Positions 1 to 11,708 of a stretch of 64,000 bases of DNA are shown here, piece by piece. The stretch is from Alopecurus myosuroides (lineage: Eukaryota > Streptophyta > Magnoliopsida > Poales > Poaceae). Within the stretch, counting starts at the first letter, position 1; each line of letters starts with the position of its first letter. The notes beneath the pieces are model-generated. The model was not told where the DNA came from. It saw only the letters and a program-made list of their open reading frames with translations, and did not search any database. Both the position numbers and the translations under genes were made by a program. The DNA lies in assembly GCA_028641055.1 (NCBI GenBank), contig CM054060.1, forward strand, positions 165,072,416 through 165,136,415, in the 5' to 3' direction.

Positions 1-1170
1 AGGGAGAGGTAGCTTCCACCCCTCTATATAAGGATGGGTGCGGCAGCCCCTATGGGATGTGCCGGCCCCAAGGGGTGCCGCCACCTCTCCCCTCTTCATT
101 CGAGTGGAGCTTCCACTCATGCTCACTCATGATCCTATTCAATGGGTGGACTTTCCACTACAAAACCCAAAGGTTTTCTTCATTGCATGAATAAAACATT
201 TTTTTAATTGCTTATTTTAATATTTGTAAATCCTATTAATTAACAAACATTAACACTTACCCCCTTGAACTATTTTGACATTCCCTCAAACAATTCCGGT
301 GCTTTCCAAATTTTCTCTCCAATATTCCGTCTCTACTCAAAAGCGTCGAAAAATGTTAAGTGTGTCACCCTACGTTCGTGAATAATATCGACATGATCAA
401 GACAACTCTCTGATCAATAGTCAATAGCGGGACCTAGATATCCGCAAGGACTCCTACTCATTCAACGATGAATCTTGTGATTTCATGAACCATAAACGCC
501 ATAACCAATTCCTTTTGTCTCATGATACTTTACTTATCCGATATATGATCATTGGTGTCAACTATAGCTAGTTTGATATCGTTACCGACAAGTAATCTTT
601 ACTCGTTCTGTGATATGCCATCCTTGTGATCTAGTCACGTGCTTGCAAGCGATGTTGATGTCATATCACCGAGAGAGCCTATAGTATATCTCTATGTCAT
701 TTGGATGGATAAATCCCACTCTCGATCCATGAGACTCAACTAACACTTTCAGAGTACCCAATGTTATCTTTATAGTCACCCTATTACGATGTCACGTTTG
801 ATGTCATCAAAGCACTCTTCTGATGTTACTGATTGACACGATCTCATGGTCTAAGAATTAGGATTACTACGATGTGTTTGATATAACAATGTAAACTTAA
901 TGACTTGATCGTATTTCTATACTAACTTTTGGTGTATTTTCATCATATCATTTTCGTAATGGCGTGATCTCGTTATTAATAACATCCAATGTTCATGATC
1001 ATAAAACCTTAATCATTAGTTAATCAATGAGTTAGTTAAACGAGACCGTTACTAATAACTCTTGATTGTTTATTAGACACACATGTACTAACTTTTCCGG
1101 TTAATACAATTATAATATGAGAAATAAACATTTATAAACATAGAATAAGATAATAGCCATTTTATTATTG
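1..1170 (-). repeat. BARE/Angela/WIS-like Copia LTR, reverse orientation, cut by window edge
   Basis: The region reads, in reverse complement, like the 5' portion of a Triticeae BARE/Angela/WIS LTR. The stretch before 1170 resembles the head of such LTRs (GGCAATAATAAAATGG at the inner end), and 345-1100 has the order of short motifs usual for this LTR. A TATATAAG motif lies near 23-30 on the plus strand but is not in the element's own direction. The inner end is degenerate: the usual TGTTGG terminus is not recognisable. It lies directly beyond the RNase H remnant at 1290-2400, as expected for the 3' LTR of a minus-strand Copia element. Family assignment is from memory of the LTR pattern. Confidence 0.62.
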
Positions 1171-1289
1171 CCATTTCACCTATATTCCTTTCATGCATTG
1201 CATCACCTCCTCTCCTCTCCTTGTGACCATTTTTATTTTTCATTCTTTGCCGTAACCTATTGTACTTCACCGGATTTGTTTCGGCTCCT

Positions 1290-2400
1290 CTTAAGTAATT
1301 GAAGCAGTGCCATCTACCTTCCGTCAAATTTGAAGAAGAAACAAACCGAATCTCTAGTTGTTTGTTGTGTACTTTTTTTACAAGGTGAAAGTCTATCTCA
1401 TTATATTTGGTTCTTGCATGCAACACATCATTTACGGATAAAGTATATGGCACCTAAATTGTCACACAACAAACATAGAGACTGAACGGATTTAACTCCA
1501 AGTTCTTCAAGTAATGAGAGTAACCAAATCACCTCGGCTGTGGCACATGCAAGATACTTGTACTCAGATTCGGTAGTGGACCGAGAAAAAGTAGCTTTCT
1601 TCCTTGCACTCGAGGAAATAAGGTTTTTTTAGGGAATACGACACTTTATTGATCATAGAAAATCATTACAACGCGTCATCGGATGCATTCCAGAATAAAT
1701 CTGTAGAAACTTAAGAAATAAAAAGTCTACACGGAGCGAGCTAAATATATTTTGACTCATTACATTAACAACGAACATGATTGAAGACGGCAAAGCAAAG
1801 AAGACAGCAAAATCTCGAGTTGATTGATCGACGGTCATCCAGACAACCTGCTTAGTCAACATCTGAAAATGCATTAATAAATTTGAACTGGATTTAGTGA
1901 ACCTAGTGAACATGTGACCAACATGAGTGTGTTAAATATATCTAATAATGCGCTTAGTAGTGCTCCAATGCAGAGTAGTAATATTATGCAAATATCTGAC
2001 ATACTTTTTAGCTGCATAGGACTATAGTTGATGTTAGTTCCCGCTGGAGTAAGATATTGCAATGCACCAACCATGTTTCTGTACTTGCTACTATCATCTG
2101 GCACCAATAATTCACCTTCATGTGTTGTAACTTTTACTAAAAATGACCTGAGTAGATGAGGCCTCGTTGTTTTCTCATACTTACACGAGCAAGAATATCT
2201 TGAACATATTTTCACTGATTCATAATGAATTCATCATTTACTTTATGAAAATCTATTTCATAAAAGAAGTGAAGATCACCAAGATTTTTCAAGGCAACTC
2301 GTTTCTCAAATCCTTCAAGAGAGCATCAATTGCACTTCTTAAAGAACTAGTACTTATAATATCATCCACATAAATAAGCATAAAAATAGTTCTGCCTCAC
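1290..2400 (-). pseudogene. Copia reverse transcriptase-RNase H remnant
   Basis: Read on the minus strand, the frame near 2380-2355 gives an RT box IYVDDII, followed by a Copia-like RT thumb ([10 protein letters not shown], then an ILARVSMRKQRG segment). Further down is an RNase H region with [16 protein letters not shown] near 1570-1600 and a CDN motif near 1460, then HARTKYNEIDFHLV around 1390-1425. Several in-frame stops and at least one frameshift are present, so no product is expected. It is interrupted at about 1626-1790 by a short retroposon. The order RT, RNase H, LTR (1-1170) fits a single 5'-truncated Copia element on the minus strand. Confidence 0.75.
1626..1790 (-). mobile_element. 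Short retroposon 3' end (SINE- or LINE-like) inside Copia RNase H
   Basis: About 165 bp separate two halves of the RNase H frame. On the minus strand the segment ends with an AATAAAGTG-like motif followed by CCCTAAAAAAA, the usual look of a grass LINE or SINE 3' end with a short poly(A). Removing it restores continuity of the RNase H similarity. Exact ends and a target-site duplication were not resolved. Confidence 0.45.
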
Positions 2401-2892
2401 ACCATTGACCTCTGTCACCGTTACCATTATCATCTTCTCTGCCTTCATCACCGAGACACCACGTTGTCGATATCCCTTACATTTTAAACCAGGTCGCCTT
2501 CCTCTAGTACATCGCCGTCAAAGGTGCTCCTAAATCAGATTGAGCCCTCCTCGAGCTACCACACATCTTGACCATCCTCGTCGTGTCATTGTGCTTTGCC
2601 GCTTCCATGGATCATGTGGTCGTCTATGTTCCTTGACGGTCCTCCTCAAGCCCGTCTTTGTGTTCCTGGCGAGCCTCTTGAGCCTCTCCTTGCTCCTTCT
2701 CATCCCCTCCGCTACTGTTTCGGCTAGCACCCTCATGCGCCTCCATCCGCCGCAACACCATGTCATTTTCGTGCATATTGCCAACCTAAGTGAGAAACCG
2801 ATTAAGTCTAGAAAGATTTATGCAAATATTCTGTTGACGTGGCAGCGTGCATGATCCCATGAGAGCCGATAAGATGAGCCCTTGGCTCAAAC
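2401..2892. other. Unassigned stretch between Copia remnant and CACTA terminus
   Basis: GC-richer than its surroundings. A 104-codon frame on the plus strand (2540-2854) overlaps an 84-codon minus-strand frame rich in Arg and Lys. Neither matches a family I recognise, and neither has convincing start context. It may be more of the degraded Copia element. Confidence 0.3.
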
Positions 2893-3127
2893 CACTACAG
2901 GAAACTGTGCATATGCCGACGGCATAGCCTAGACGGTTGTCGTCGGTGTAATAGGGCGTCGGTGTAGGCCAAATGAAAGTGCATTTTGCATCTTTGATCT
3001 CTCTTAGGTTTTGGAGTTGATAACAACACCACTAAGCTTCTAACAGTGCGTCAAGTATTTCAGGTTAGATCAACTAGACGCCAAAAAGGTGAAGAGGTTT
3101 CCAAGACATTGCCACCAAAACTGTCTT

Positions 3128-3650
3128 GGTCCAGCGGTAGTACCGGGCGTGGCAGCGGTAGTACCACTCCGCACAGGAAGCGGTAGTACCGCGCCCAGTA
3201 CCGCCAGCAGTACCGCTACGAGAGAAATGCTCTCTGTTTCGCACGGTACTGAGGCGGTAGTGGCTCGGTAGTACCGCTGCACCCAGTTCAGTTTTGAGCA
3301 AATCCTTGCTCAGCGGTAGTACCGCTACTGGCTGGCGGTAGTACCGCTCCCTCCAGGAAGCGGTAGTACCGCCCCAGTACCGTCTCTTCTACCGTTGGCT
3401 AGGAAATTGCTCTCTGTATCGCACGGTACGAGAGCGGTAGTGGCTCGGTACTACCGCCAGCCACTTCGAATTTATTCAAAGTGGGTGGCCAGCGGTAGTA
3501 CCGTGGCGCACTCGCGGTAGTACCGCTGCTGGAGTACCACGGTACTTTAGCAGCAGTACCGCCTGCGCTCTGCGTCTGAGACGCGCTAATACCGCGTGGA
3601 TACCCAGGTGGCGGTAGTACCGCTGGGTCCAGCGGTAGTACCGCCAGGCA
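3128..3650 (+). repeat. Clustered quasi-palindromic GCGGTAGTACCGC motifs (U3)
   Basis: More than a dozen full or partial copies of GCGGTAGTACCGC are irregularly spaced upstream of the LTR TATA box, mixed with GCACGGTAC variants. Each copy can pair GCGGTA with TACCGC around one central base. The same cluster is in the 3' LTR (about 13807-14370). Spacing is irregular, so this is not a simple satellite. Confidence 0.85.
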
Positions 3651-3686
3651 CAAAAAGAGTCAAAATGGCTAGTTTTGGGATGGGGC

Positions 3687-3694
3687 TATAAATA
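3687..3694 (+). promoter_or_regulatory. TATA box of 5' LTR
   Basis: TATAAATA in GGGGCTATAAATACCCC, shortly downstream of the motif cluster and upstream of a CT-rich leader. The equivalent in the 3' LTR is at 14404-14411. Confidence 0.6.
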
Positions 3695-4397
3695 CCCCAT
3701 CCCCTTCTTCCCCAAGAGGTAGCTCGTCCCAGCATTAAAGTCAAGCATTTATTGAGCTCCAAAAGCTAGATCTCTCTCAATCCCTACACCCAAACTCGTT
3801 GATACTTGGAGGATTGAAGGAGAAGACCCGGATCTACATCTTCACCGACTAGTTCTTCATTTCCCCCTCTCTAGCTAGAGGGATCTAGCCTAGGGTTTCC
3901 TCTTGTGGAGAACCTAGGCATCTTGTTACTTGTTGGTGATTCAAGAAGAATTGGGAGCCCCCAATTTGGTTGTGGGTGTGTGCCCCAAGTTGTTTGTAAA
4001 GGACTCGATCCCCGCCTCAAAGGGGTTCAATAGTGGAAGGTGAACTAGGCCTTTGTGGCGGAGTTCATCGGAGAATAGGGTGAGGCCTTTGTGGCGTTGA
4101 GTAGGCCTTTATAGCGAGCTCACACCTATCCAACGAGATGTAGTCCCTTAACAAGGAGGAACTCGGGAATACATCGTGTCTCCGTGTGCTTCACTTTGGT
4201 TACCTCGTTCCCTCACTCCTTTTACTTATCGCTTGCATTGTGTTTATCATTATCTTTGTCATATAGGTAAATTCACCTTAGTTGCATTATCTAGAGAATT
4301 TACCTTTGTGTCAAGCCTAATTCAAAAGAAAAATTAAAATTGGTCGTAGCACCTATTCACCCCCCTCCCCTCTAGGTGCCCATACTTTACTTTCAAT

Positions 4398-4410
4398 TGG
4401 TATCAGAGCC
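4398..4410 (+). other. Primer-binding site (initiator tRNA-Met type)
   Basis: TGGTATCAGAGCC begins two bases after the 5' LTR and is the standard plant Copia primer-binding sequence complementary to the 3' end of initiator tRNA-Met. Confidence 0.88.
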
Positions 4411-4450
4411 TCGGCTCTTCTATCGGACTTAACCGCCTAAGAGTTTTAGT

Positions 4451-7026
4451 ATGGAAGACGATTTGGATACCGAAACGTCCGTGGCAAAAGTGACCATGGA
4501 TGATCTCAGTGAGTTGAGAACCTCATTGACCTCATCCATAGACACCAAATTTGATGAGTTGCGTCAAGTCTTGGAACAACTTCTCAAAGCCAAAGGACCG
4601 GAGGTAGCCGAATCTACTCCTCCGGAAACTAATCCGGAGGGCGCCAAGAAAGGGGTAGATGCTGATCCATCTAAAATTTCTTCCGCCGAAAACTCCACCA
4701 AGAAGGGCACGGATGGATACGAAGGATATCACTCCGTTGAAGGACGATATTCTCCCGATCCTCCCGTCCCCCATCCTCATATAATCCCTAGGGGAGATCC
4801 ACCTAAAATTGATGCTTTTTTTTTCGTGAATGGAAATATTACATGGAGACTCACTTGAACTCTTCTTGTATAGATCTTTGGAGGATCACTCGGGATGGAT
4901 ACAAGCCATTTGATCCCAAGAACCTAACAAGAAGAGAAGCCGTAGATTGCCAACTCAACTACACCGCTTTATCCATTCTTCAACAAGCCGTGGGTCCTAA
5001 CCACATGCCGCATCTTCAACAATATTCCACCGCCAAGGAAACATGGGACGCTTTAGTCATCATGTTTGTGGGCAATGAGAGCATGCAAAGGAATATATAT
5101 GATGCCTTGACCAATGAGGTCGAAGGGTTCTATATGCATGATGGACAGGATCACGTGGAGATGTACCGGAGACTCAAGACTCTTGCCACCGCCTTCTCAA
5201 ATGTTGGTGCCAAGTACATTGATGATGCTTGGATCAAGAGGAAGTACATGATTTCCATAATGCCATTTGAGGGCGCGGAGATGAAGAGCATTCAAGGAAG
5301 ACATGATTTCTCTTCCATGCCCTCAACTCAAGTGATGCAAGAAATGTGCTCCTATAAAGTGCAAACCAAGAATGCTCTTGACAACCGTGCTAGGGCCATT
5401 GGAATGCACCAAGGAGCATCCGTTGCTTTGAAGGCCAAGGTTTTGTCAAGAGAGGTTGAGAATGAAGAAGAAGGAGAAGAGGCATTGCCTCCTTTGAAGG
5501 AACATGACTATGATCCCGTGCTAAAGGATCTCATAGCTCTCACCGTGAAAAAGTTTTGGAACAATCCTCCCAAGGGCAAGAAATTTGTTGAGGAGAAGAC
5601 AAGGTCTCGCTATGGCAATGATGGGGCTCAAAAAGTGAGATCTTGATTCAATTGTCAATATAAGCACCACTTCATTGCGGAGTGTCCCTATGAGAATAGA
5701 GAGCTCCATAGTGGCAAGCTCATTCACAAGGACAAGTCCAAGGTTGAGTACAAGAAACCTCACTTCAAGAAGAAACCATTCAACAAGAAGTCTCCCACCA
5801 AGTTTGTGCTCTTGACTCAAGAGGAGTATGATTCCGGGAGTGACGAAGAAGAACAAACCACAAGTGAAGTGGCCGCTCTTGCTATTGCTTCTATTCCATC
5901 ATCTTCATCCCTCTTTGAATCCCCCAATGACGATCTTCCTCAACGAAATGCCAAGTGCTTCATGGCTAAGGCCACATAGGTATCACCTTCTTCCAACTCT
6001 AAGACCCCTAGTGAATTAGAACATCTTGCTAGTCTTAGAGTAGAAGATGAGAGGGTCTCCTTGGAACGTTTTATGTCTAACATGCAAGGGGAGACCAAGA
6101 AGTACTTTGAGTATCTCATGAGGCAATTGGGAGATGCCCAAGATGCTCTTGAGAAGAAAGGTGAGGTTGAAAGAAGGTATGCAGATGAAATTGCATCCCT
6201 CTCTATGACTCTTGAGGAAGAGCATGATGGTAGAGTTTCTCTAGAGGATGAACTTTAATCTATTGAATTAACTCATAATGAACTTGTCTCTAACATCACT
6301 AAGGAACGTGATCTTGCTATTGCTAAATATAAAAAGGCTAAAAAGGATAAGGTCGAGTTTGGGGTTGGTCATGGAAAACTAACCGAGGAGTTTGAAAAGC
6401 TAACCAAGGCTCACAAAGCTTTGGAGAGCCAACACTCTTCCCTCAAAGAGTTGCATGAACAACTTCAAACTCAACTTAATCAACCTAACAACCCTAGAAC
6501 CTCTACTTCTTCTTGTGATCATGCAAATATTATTGAGGAAAATGCTAGGATGAAGGATGAGCTAGCAAGGCTCGGAAAAGGCCTTCAAGTTGAGAAGGTT
6601 GTGATCCCTACCCCACTAGTGGTTGCCCCTAGCTCTAATGTGGTCATTTCTAGACCACAATTGAGTGCTCCAAGTCAACAAGTGGGCAAGAAAGGTCTTG
6701 GCTATGTAGCCAAGAAGAAGAACAAGAAGAAGACCAACAATGGTGCTTCGGGTGGTATTGTCATTAGGGACAACACTACTCTTAGCACACCCGCTCAAGC
6801 AAACAATATTGCCTCGAGTAGTAGTGTCATGAGGGACAACACTACTCGTAGCACCTCCGCGGGAACTAACAATCCACACCATTTCTTATATGTTGATTAT
6901 TATGGTGTTGTGCAAGCTAAATATGTTGGTCCTATTGAGGGTTTCATTGACTATACTATTTGGGTTCCAAAGACCCTTGTTGCTAACATGAAGGGACCCT
7001 CCTCGGGTCCTAACTCTAGTCAATGA
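4451..7026 (+). pseudogene. Copia gag (nucleocapsid, zinc knuckle, long coiled coil), broken
   Basis: Gag normally forms the virus-like particle in the cytoplasm. The frame opens with ATG at 4451 and shifts at a run of nine T near 4816-4824. The capsid-like region continues at 4843-5646. The zinc knuckle follows at once, but its first Cys codon is a TGA stop (5644-5646); the other knuckle residues (Cys, His, Cys) are intact. Beyond it come a basic segment, an acidic linker and a long coiled coil (about 6016-6600), with further stops at 5978-5980 and 6256-6258. A low-complexity Ser/Thr/Asn tail ends at a stop at 7024-7026. Pol follows in another frame. The long coiled coil after the knuckle is unusual for ordinary Copia gag but seen in SIRE-type elements (knowledge of family, not computed). 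Confidence 0.85.
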
Positions 7027-7030
7027 TCTC

Positions 7031-10000
7031 TTGCAGGACTATGCTTCCGGTGGGACTAAATGGATAATTGATAGGGGATGCACTAGCCATATGACCGGAA
7101 GCAAAGAACTTGTGACGGAGTTGCACCCAAATGACATACAAGCAACCGTCACTTATGGAGACTCGTCCTCGTCTAAGGTATCCGGGTTCGGCAAGGTTGT
7201 GGTCGCTCCCGATATCACTATCGTGAACGTCATGCTTGTCGAATCTCTTGGTTACAATTTACTTTCCGTCCGCTCTCTTGGAAAGATGGGTTTCTCCGTC
7301 TTTTTATGTTGATATTGTGGTCCTTTTGAGGAGAAAGACTCTTGACGTCGCTTACGTGGGACATGTTGAAAATGAGTTGTTCGTGGTGGACTTTTCAAAG
7401 TCTACCAACTCTCAAACAATATGTATTTTCGGAAAGGCGGACTTGGGATGGTTGTGGCATCGCCGCCTACCCATGTCAACATGAGAAATTTGAAAAGTCT
7501 TCACAAAGGTGGCCTTATTGTCGGACTAAAAGAAAATGTTTCTTTTTCAAAGGATCGCGTTTGTAGGTCGTGTGTTGAAGGAAAGATGCATGATAAGGCA
7601 CACAAGGCCAAGACTATTATCTCATCAAAGAGAATCTTGGTGCTTCTTCATGTTGATCTCTTTGGTGCCGTGCCCGAGGCAAGTCTTGGTGTCAAGAAGT
7701 ATTGCTTGGTGATTGTCGATGTTATTCAAGATACACTTGGGTTTATTTCTTCAAGTGCAAGAGTGAAACTCAACAAACCATCATCGACTTCTCCAACGAA
7801 GTGCAACGTCAATACCATGTGCAAATCATGGCTATTAGGAGTGATAATGGTTCGGAGTTCAAGAACTACACTTTGAATGAATTCCTTAGTGAAGAAGGCA
7901 TTCGTCATCAATACTCTGCCACTTACACTCCTCAACAAACTGGTGTTGCCTAAAGGAAGAATCGCACTCTCTTGGATATGGCAAGGACCATGTTGGCGGA
8001 GTACACTTCTCCCCAATACTTATGGGCCGAGGCCATATCCACCGCATGCCACTCCTCCAACCGCCTCTACATCCGCAAAGGCTTGGACAAGACTCCATAT
8101 GAGATCCTCACCGGCAACAAGCCCAACGTCTCCTACTTCCGTGTATTCGATTGTAAGTGCTTTTATTTGATCAAGGGTGTTAGGTTGTCTAAATTTCAAT
8201 CCAAAACTATTGAGGGTATATTTCTTGGTTACGGTGCCGAATCCCACACTTATAGAGTCTTTGACAAAGCCTCACGGATTGTCATAGAATATTGTAGTGT
8301 GGCTTTCGAGGAAAATGATGGCTCCCAAGTGGCGCAATTTCATGTTTCTAATGTAGATGTTGAAATACCTCAAGAATCCATAGGAAGGATGGGTGTGGGA
8401 TTTTTCCGCCCCATTGAGGGACACCTTATGGCGACTCGAGAAGGACTATGCTCTATTCAAGTGGAGCCCTCCTCTACAATAGAAGAACAATCCAAGGAGC
8501 CAAGTATTACACCTAACCAAGAACAGGTTCAAGACCCTCCTCTCATTGACCAAGACACTACGCAAGTCATACCCACTCCTACTACTAATGCGAGTCAAGT
8601 TCAAGGCCAAGATCTACCATCCTCTTCATCCTCTCCTCAAGTTGAAGCAAGTGTTGAAGATACTATTGTTGTTGTTGATGATGATGATGATCAAGGCCAA
8701 GTTGGTCAAGATGGGGACCCAAATGATCAAGATGATCAAGTGATTCCTCCGCGCAATAATGCGGAGATCGAAGAACGTCGTGTCAAAAGGATAAGAAGAG
8801 ATTTGAAACATATTGATGCCCAAGACAACAAGGTCTTGGAGGATATTCAAGCTAGAAGATCCACAAGAAGGCAATTGGCACATTTTAGTGAGCATCAAGC
8901 TCATATCTCTATGGTGGAGGCTAAGAAAGTGTTTGAAGCTCTTGAGGACTCCGATTGGGTTGAAGCTATGCATGATGAGCTCAATAACTTTGAGCGCAAC
9001 AAAGTTTGGAGATTGGTTGAGAAGACCAAAGATTGCCACAATGCTATTGGCACTAAGTGGATTTTCAAGAACAAGCAAGATGAGCATGGCACTGTCATAA
9101 GGAACAAGGCAAGATTAGTTGCTCAAGGTTACACTCAAGTTGAAGGCATTGACTTTGATGAAAACTACGGTCGCGTGGCTCGCCTTGAGTCCATCCGTAT
9201 CCTCCTTGCTTACATATCTTCGCATAATTTCAAATTGCAACAAATGGATGTTAAAAGTGCTTTCTTGAATGGTCCACTAAAAGAGGAGGTATATGTTAAG
9301 CAACCTCCGGGGTTCGAGAATCTCAACTTTCCTAACCATGTATACAAACTTGACAAGGCTCTCTATGGTCTCAAACAAGCACCTCGTGCTTGGTATGAGC
9401 ACCTTAGGGAGTTGCCGTGGTTTCGAATTTGGGAAGATTGACCCCACTCTCTTCACAAAGAGAGTAAAGGGAGAGCTTTTCATATGCAAACTTTATGTGG
9501 ACGATATTATCTTTGGCTCAACTAACCAAGCTTTCAATAATGAGTTCTCTAAGCTTATGACTGACAGTTTCGATATGTCCATGATGGGAGAGCTTAAATT
9601 CTTTCTTGGCTTTGAGATCAAGAAATTGGCTTGTGGAACCTTCATTTCTCAAGCCAAGTATACACAAGACATGATCAAGAGGTTTAACTTCCAAAATGCA
9701 AAGATCAAGTCTTCTCCCATGAAAGTCAAGTGTCACCTATCATGTAACCCGAAGGGTAAAGATGTGGACCAAAAGTTGTATCGTTCTATGATTGGTTCTT
9801 TGCTCTATCTTTGTGCATCTAGGCCCGATATCGTTTTGAGTGTAGGTGTGTGTGCAAGGTATCAAGCGGCTCCTAAGGAAAGCCATTTGATGGCGGTCCA
9901 TAGGATCTTTCGTTATTTGGTTCATACCACAAGATTTGGTTTGTGGTACCCAGAGGGGGCACAATTTTCTCTCAAGGGCTACACGGATTCCTATTGGGCG

Positions 10001-10447
10001 GGTGATTAAGATGATAGGAAGTCTACTTCCGGGGCTTGCCAATTTCTTGGTAGGTCTTTGGTGAGTTGGTCTTCCAAGAAGCAAAATTGTATATCTCTCT
10101 CCACAGCCGAAGCCGAGTATGTAGCCTCCGCAAGTTCTTGCACTCAATTGCTATGGATGAGGCAAACTCTCAAGGAGTATGGAGTTCATTTGGATAAGGT
10201 GCCTCTTTTGTGTGACAATGAAAGTGCCATCAAGATCGCATACAGTCCCGTGCAACATACAAGAACGAAGCACATTGATATTCTCCATCATTTCATCCGA
10301 GACCATGTGGCAAGAGGGGATATTGCACTATCTTATGTGCCCACCAAGGACAATCTTGCGGATATTTTCACGAAGCCACTTGATGATGCAAGATTCTTGT
10401 TCTTGAGGAATGAGCTAAATGTGATTGATTCTAGGATTTTGACTTGA
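7031..10447 (+). pseudogene. Copia pol (protease, integrase, RT, RNase H), broken
   Basis: Protease: WIIDRGCTSHMTG near 7058-7096, where the catalytic Asp-Ser-Gly has become Asp-Arg-Gly. Integrase: a zinc-binding segment around 7450-7590 (WLWHRRL, CRSC), then the core with the first Asp in HVDLF near 7650, IRSDNGSEF near 7835-7865, and a stop at 7951-7953 where a Glu codon is expected. RT: about 8890-9720, with [22 protein letters not shown] and the YVDD box near 9494. RNase H: TAEAEYVAS near 10105 and CDNESAIKIA near 10210. Frameshifts fall near 7300, 7490, 7740 and 9425, and another stop at 10007-10009. Coding similarity ends at 10447. No functional protein is possible. Confidence 0.9.
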
Positions 10448-11708
10448 AGATCTTGCACACACCCCTATAGATGAAACGTGTTCGAGTTTAGGTGTAGGCA
10501 TGGACATAGGGGGAGTGTTATCCTAACACATTGGGTTCTCCCTCCCTCCATTATTCCCAAAGCAAATACTCATTGTTATCTCTCTTTTTCTAATGTTGAA
10601 CTGTGAGCTTCAATGTTGAGAATTGGCAATGTACCCAAGATATATCTTCGCGGTAACATACCATGATCTCTTACATGGTGGCTTAGGCCACCAACCTCTT
10701 ATCTTGAAGAGTTGGTTCTTGTTTTTGGTCTTAGATTGGTGTTTTAGTTGTGTTGGGTTGTGTTTTGTGTGTGTCGGTGTTGGTTTGGGAATCACACTCC
10801 CTCTTTTCCTTATTTGATTTTAGAGTTTGTTTGCAAAAGTTGGAGTGTGTAGTACCATCTCAGTTGGTTTTCTAATCCCAAGCCCAAACAATTCCCCCTA
10901 AGACTTTTTCTCTCTCTGATTTTTCAATCTTATTGATCCCTTTGTGAAATGGAGTTTGGGCTAGCGGTAATACCGCCAGCTACAAGCGGTACTACCGATG
11001 AAACTGTCAGTAGTACCCAGCGCACGGTACTACCTTGGGACATAGGGGTACTACCGCTGCAGGAGTTCGTGCTCTGCACTAACTCAGCAGCGGTACTACC
11101 TCTCGCACCAGGTAGTACCAGGTGGGCGGTACTACCGCTGAGCGTAGCGGTACTACCGCTGCGGCAAAATCCGGGGGATAAAAGAGATCTGGAAACGGAG
11201 GTTACCCTCGTAACCCCCCATTTTCCCCATCTCCTCCCCCAACTCGGATCTCGCTGCCGCCAAGACTTCAGGTCACCAAGGAGGGTTCTCCCCGGCCATT
11301 GAACGCCCCTCTCACGCCGGAGAACGCCCGGGGACCATCCCCAACTCCTCCTCCACGATGATGAGCTCCAGTACCCCTTCTATCTCTCTCCCTCGAGCAA
11401 TCTTGAGAGATGACGATTCCTAGGGTCTAGAGATCTCCTAGTCTAGGGGTAGTTGTTGTGTTCCCTATGTAGAAGAAATCCTATTAGCACTACTCGTTGT
11501 TTAAGTTCTTACATTGGATTTGGTAGTCTCGTTGGGTGCCTTGGTTGAATCCGCCAGCAGCGGTACTACCACTGTCACCAGCGGTACTACCGCTATGGAT
11601 GGAACCGCTGGTAGCAGCGGTACTACCGTGGCCCCCAAGCGGTACTACCGCTTCCTGTAGAACTGAAACAGTTAGAAGTTCTAGTTTGATTCCCTCTCGC
11701 AGATCACT
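10448..11708 (+). other. Non-coding spacer of the Copia element, with motif array in reverse sense
   Basis: Begins with a PPT-like GGGGGAG near 10508, then T-rich sequence. From about 10960 to 11660 it carries repeated GCGGTACTACCGC, the reverse complement of the LTR motif. Between the two motif clusters is a CT-rich leader-like stretch with an ATG at about 11358 opening a 22-codon frame. A splice-acceptor-like TTTCTTAG at about 11750-11757 precedes the downstream ORF, so the spacer could hold an intron (inference). Confidence 0.5.

Larger units (their letters stand above)
2974..4395 (+). repeat. 5' LTR of Copia element
   Basis: Runs from TGAAAGTG to ACTTTCA, immediately before the PBS. It is near-identical to 13651-15108. 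Contains the dense GCGGTAGTACCGC motif region and a TATA box at 3687-3694. Confidence 0.95.
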
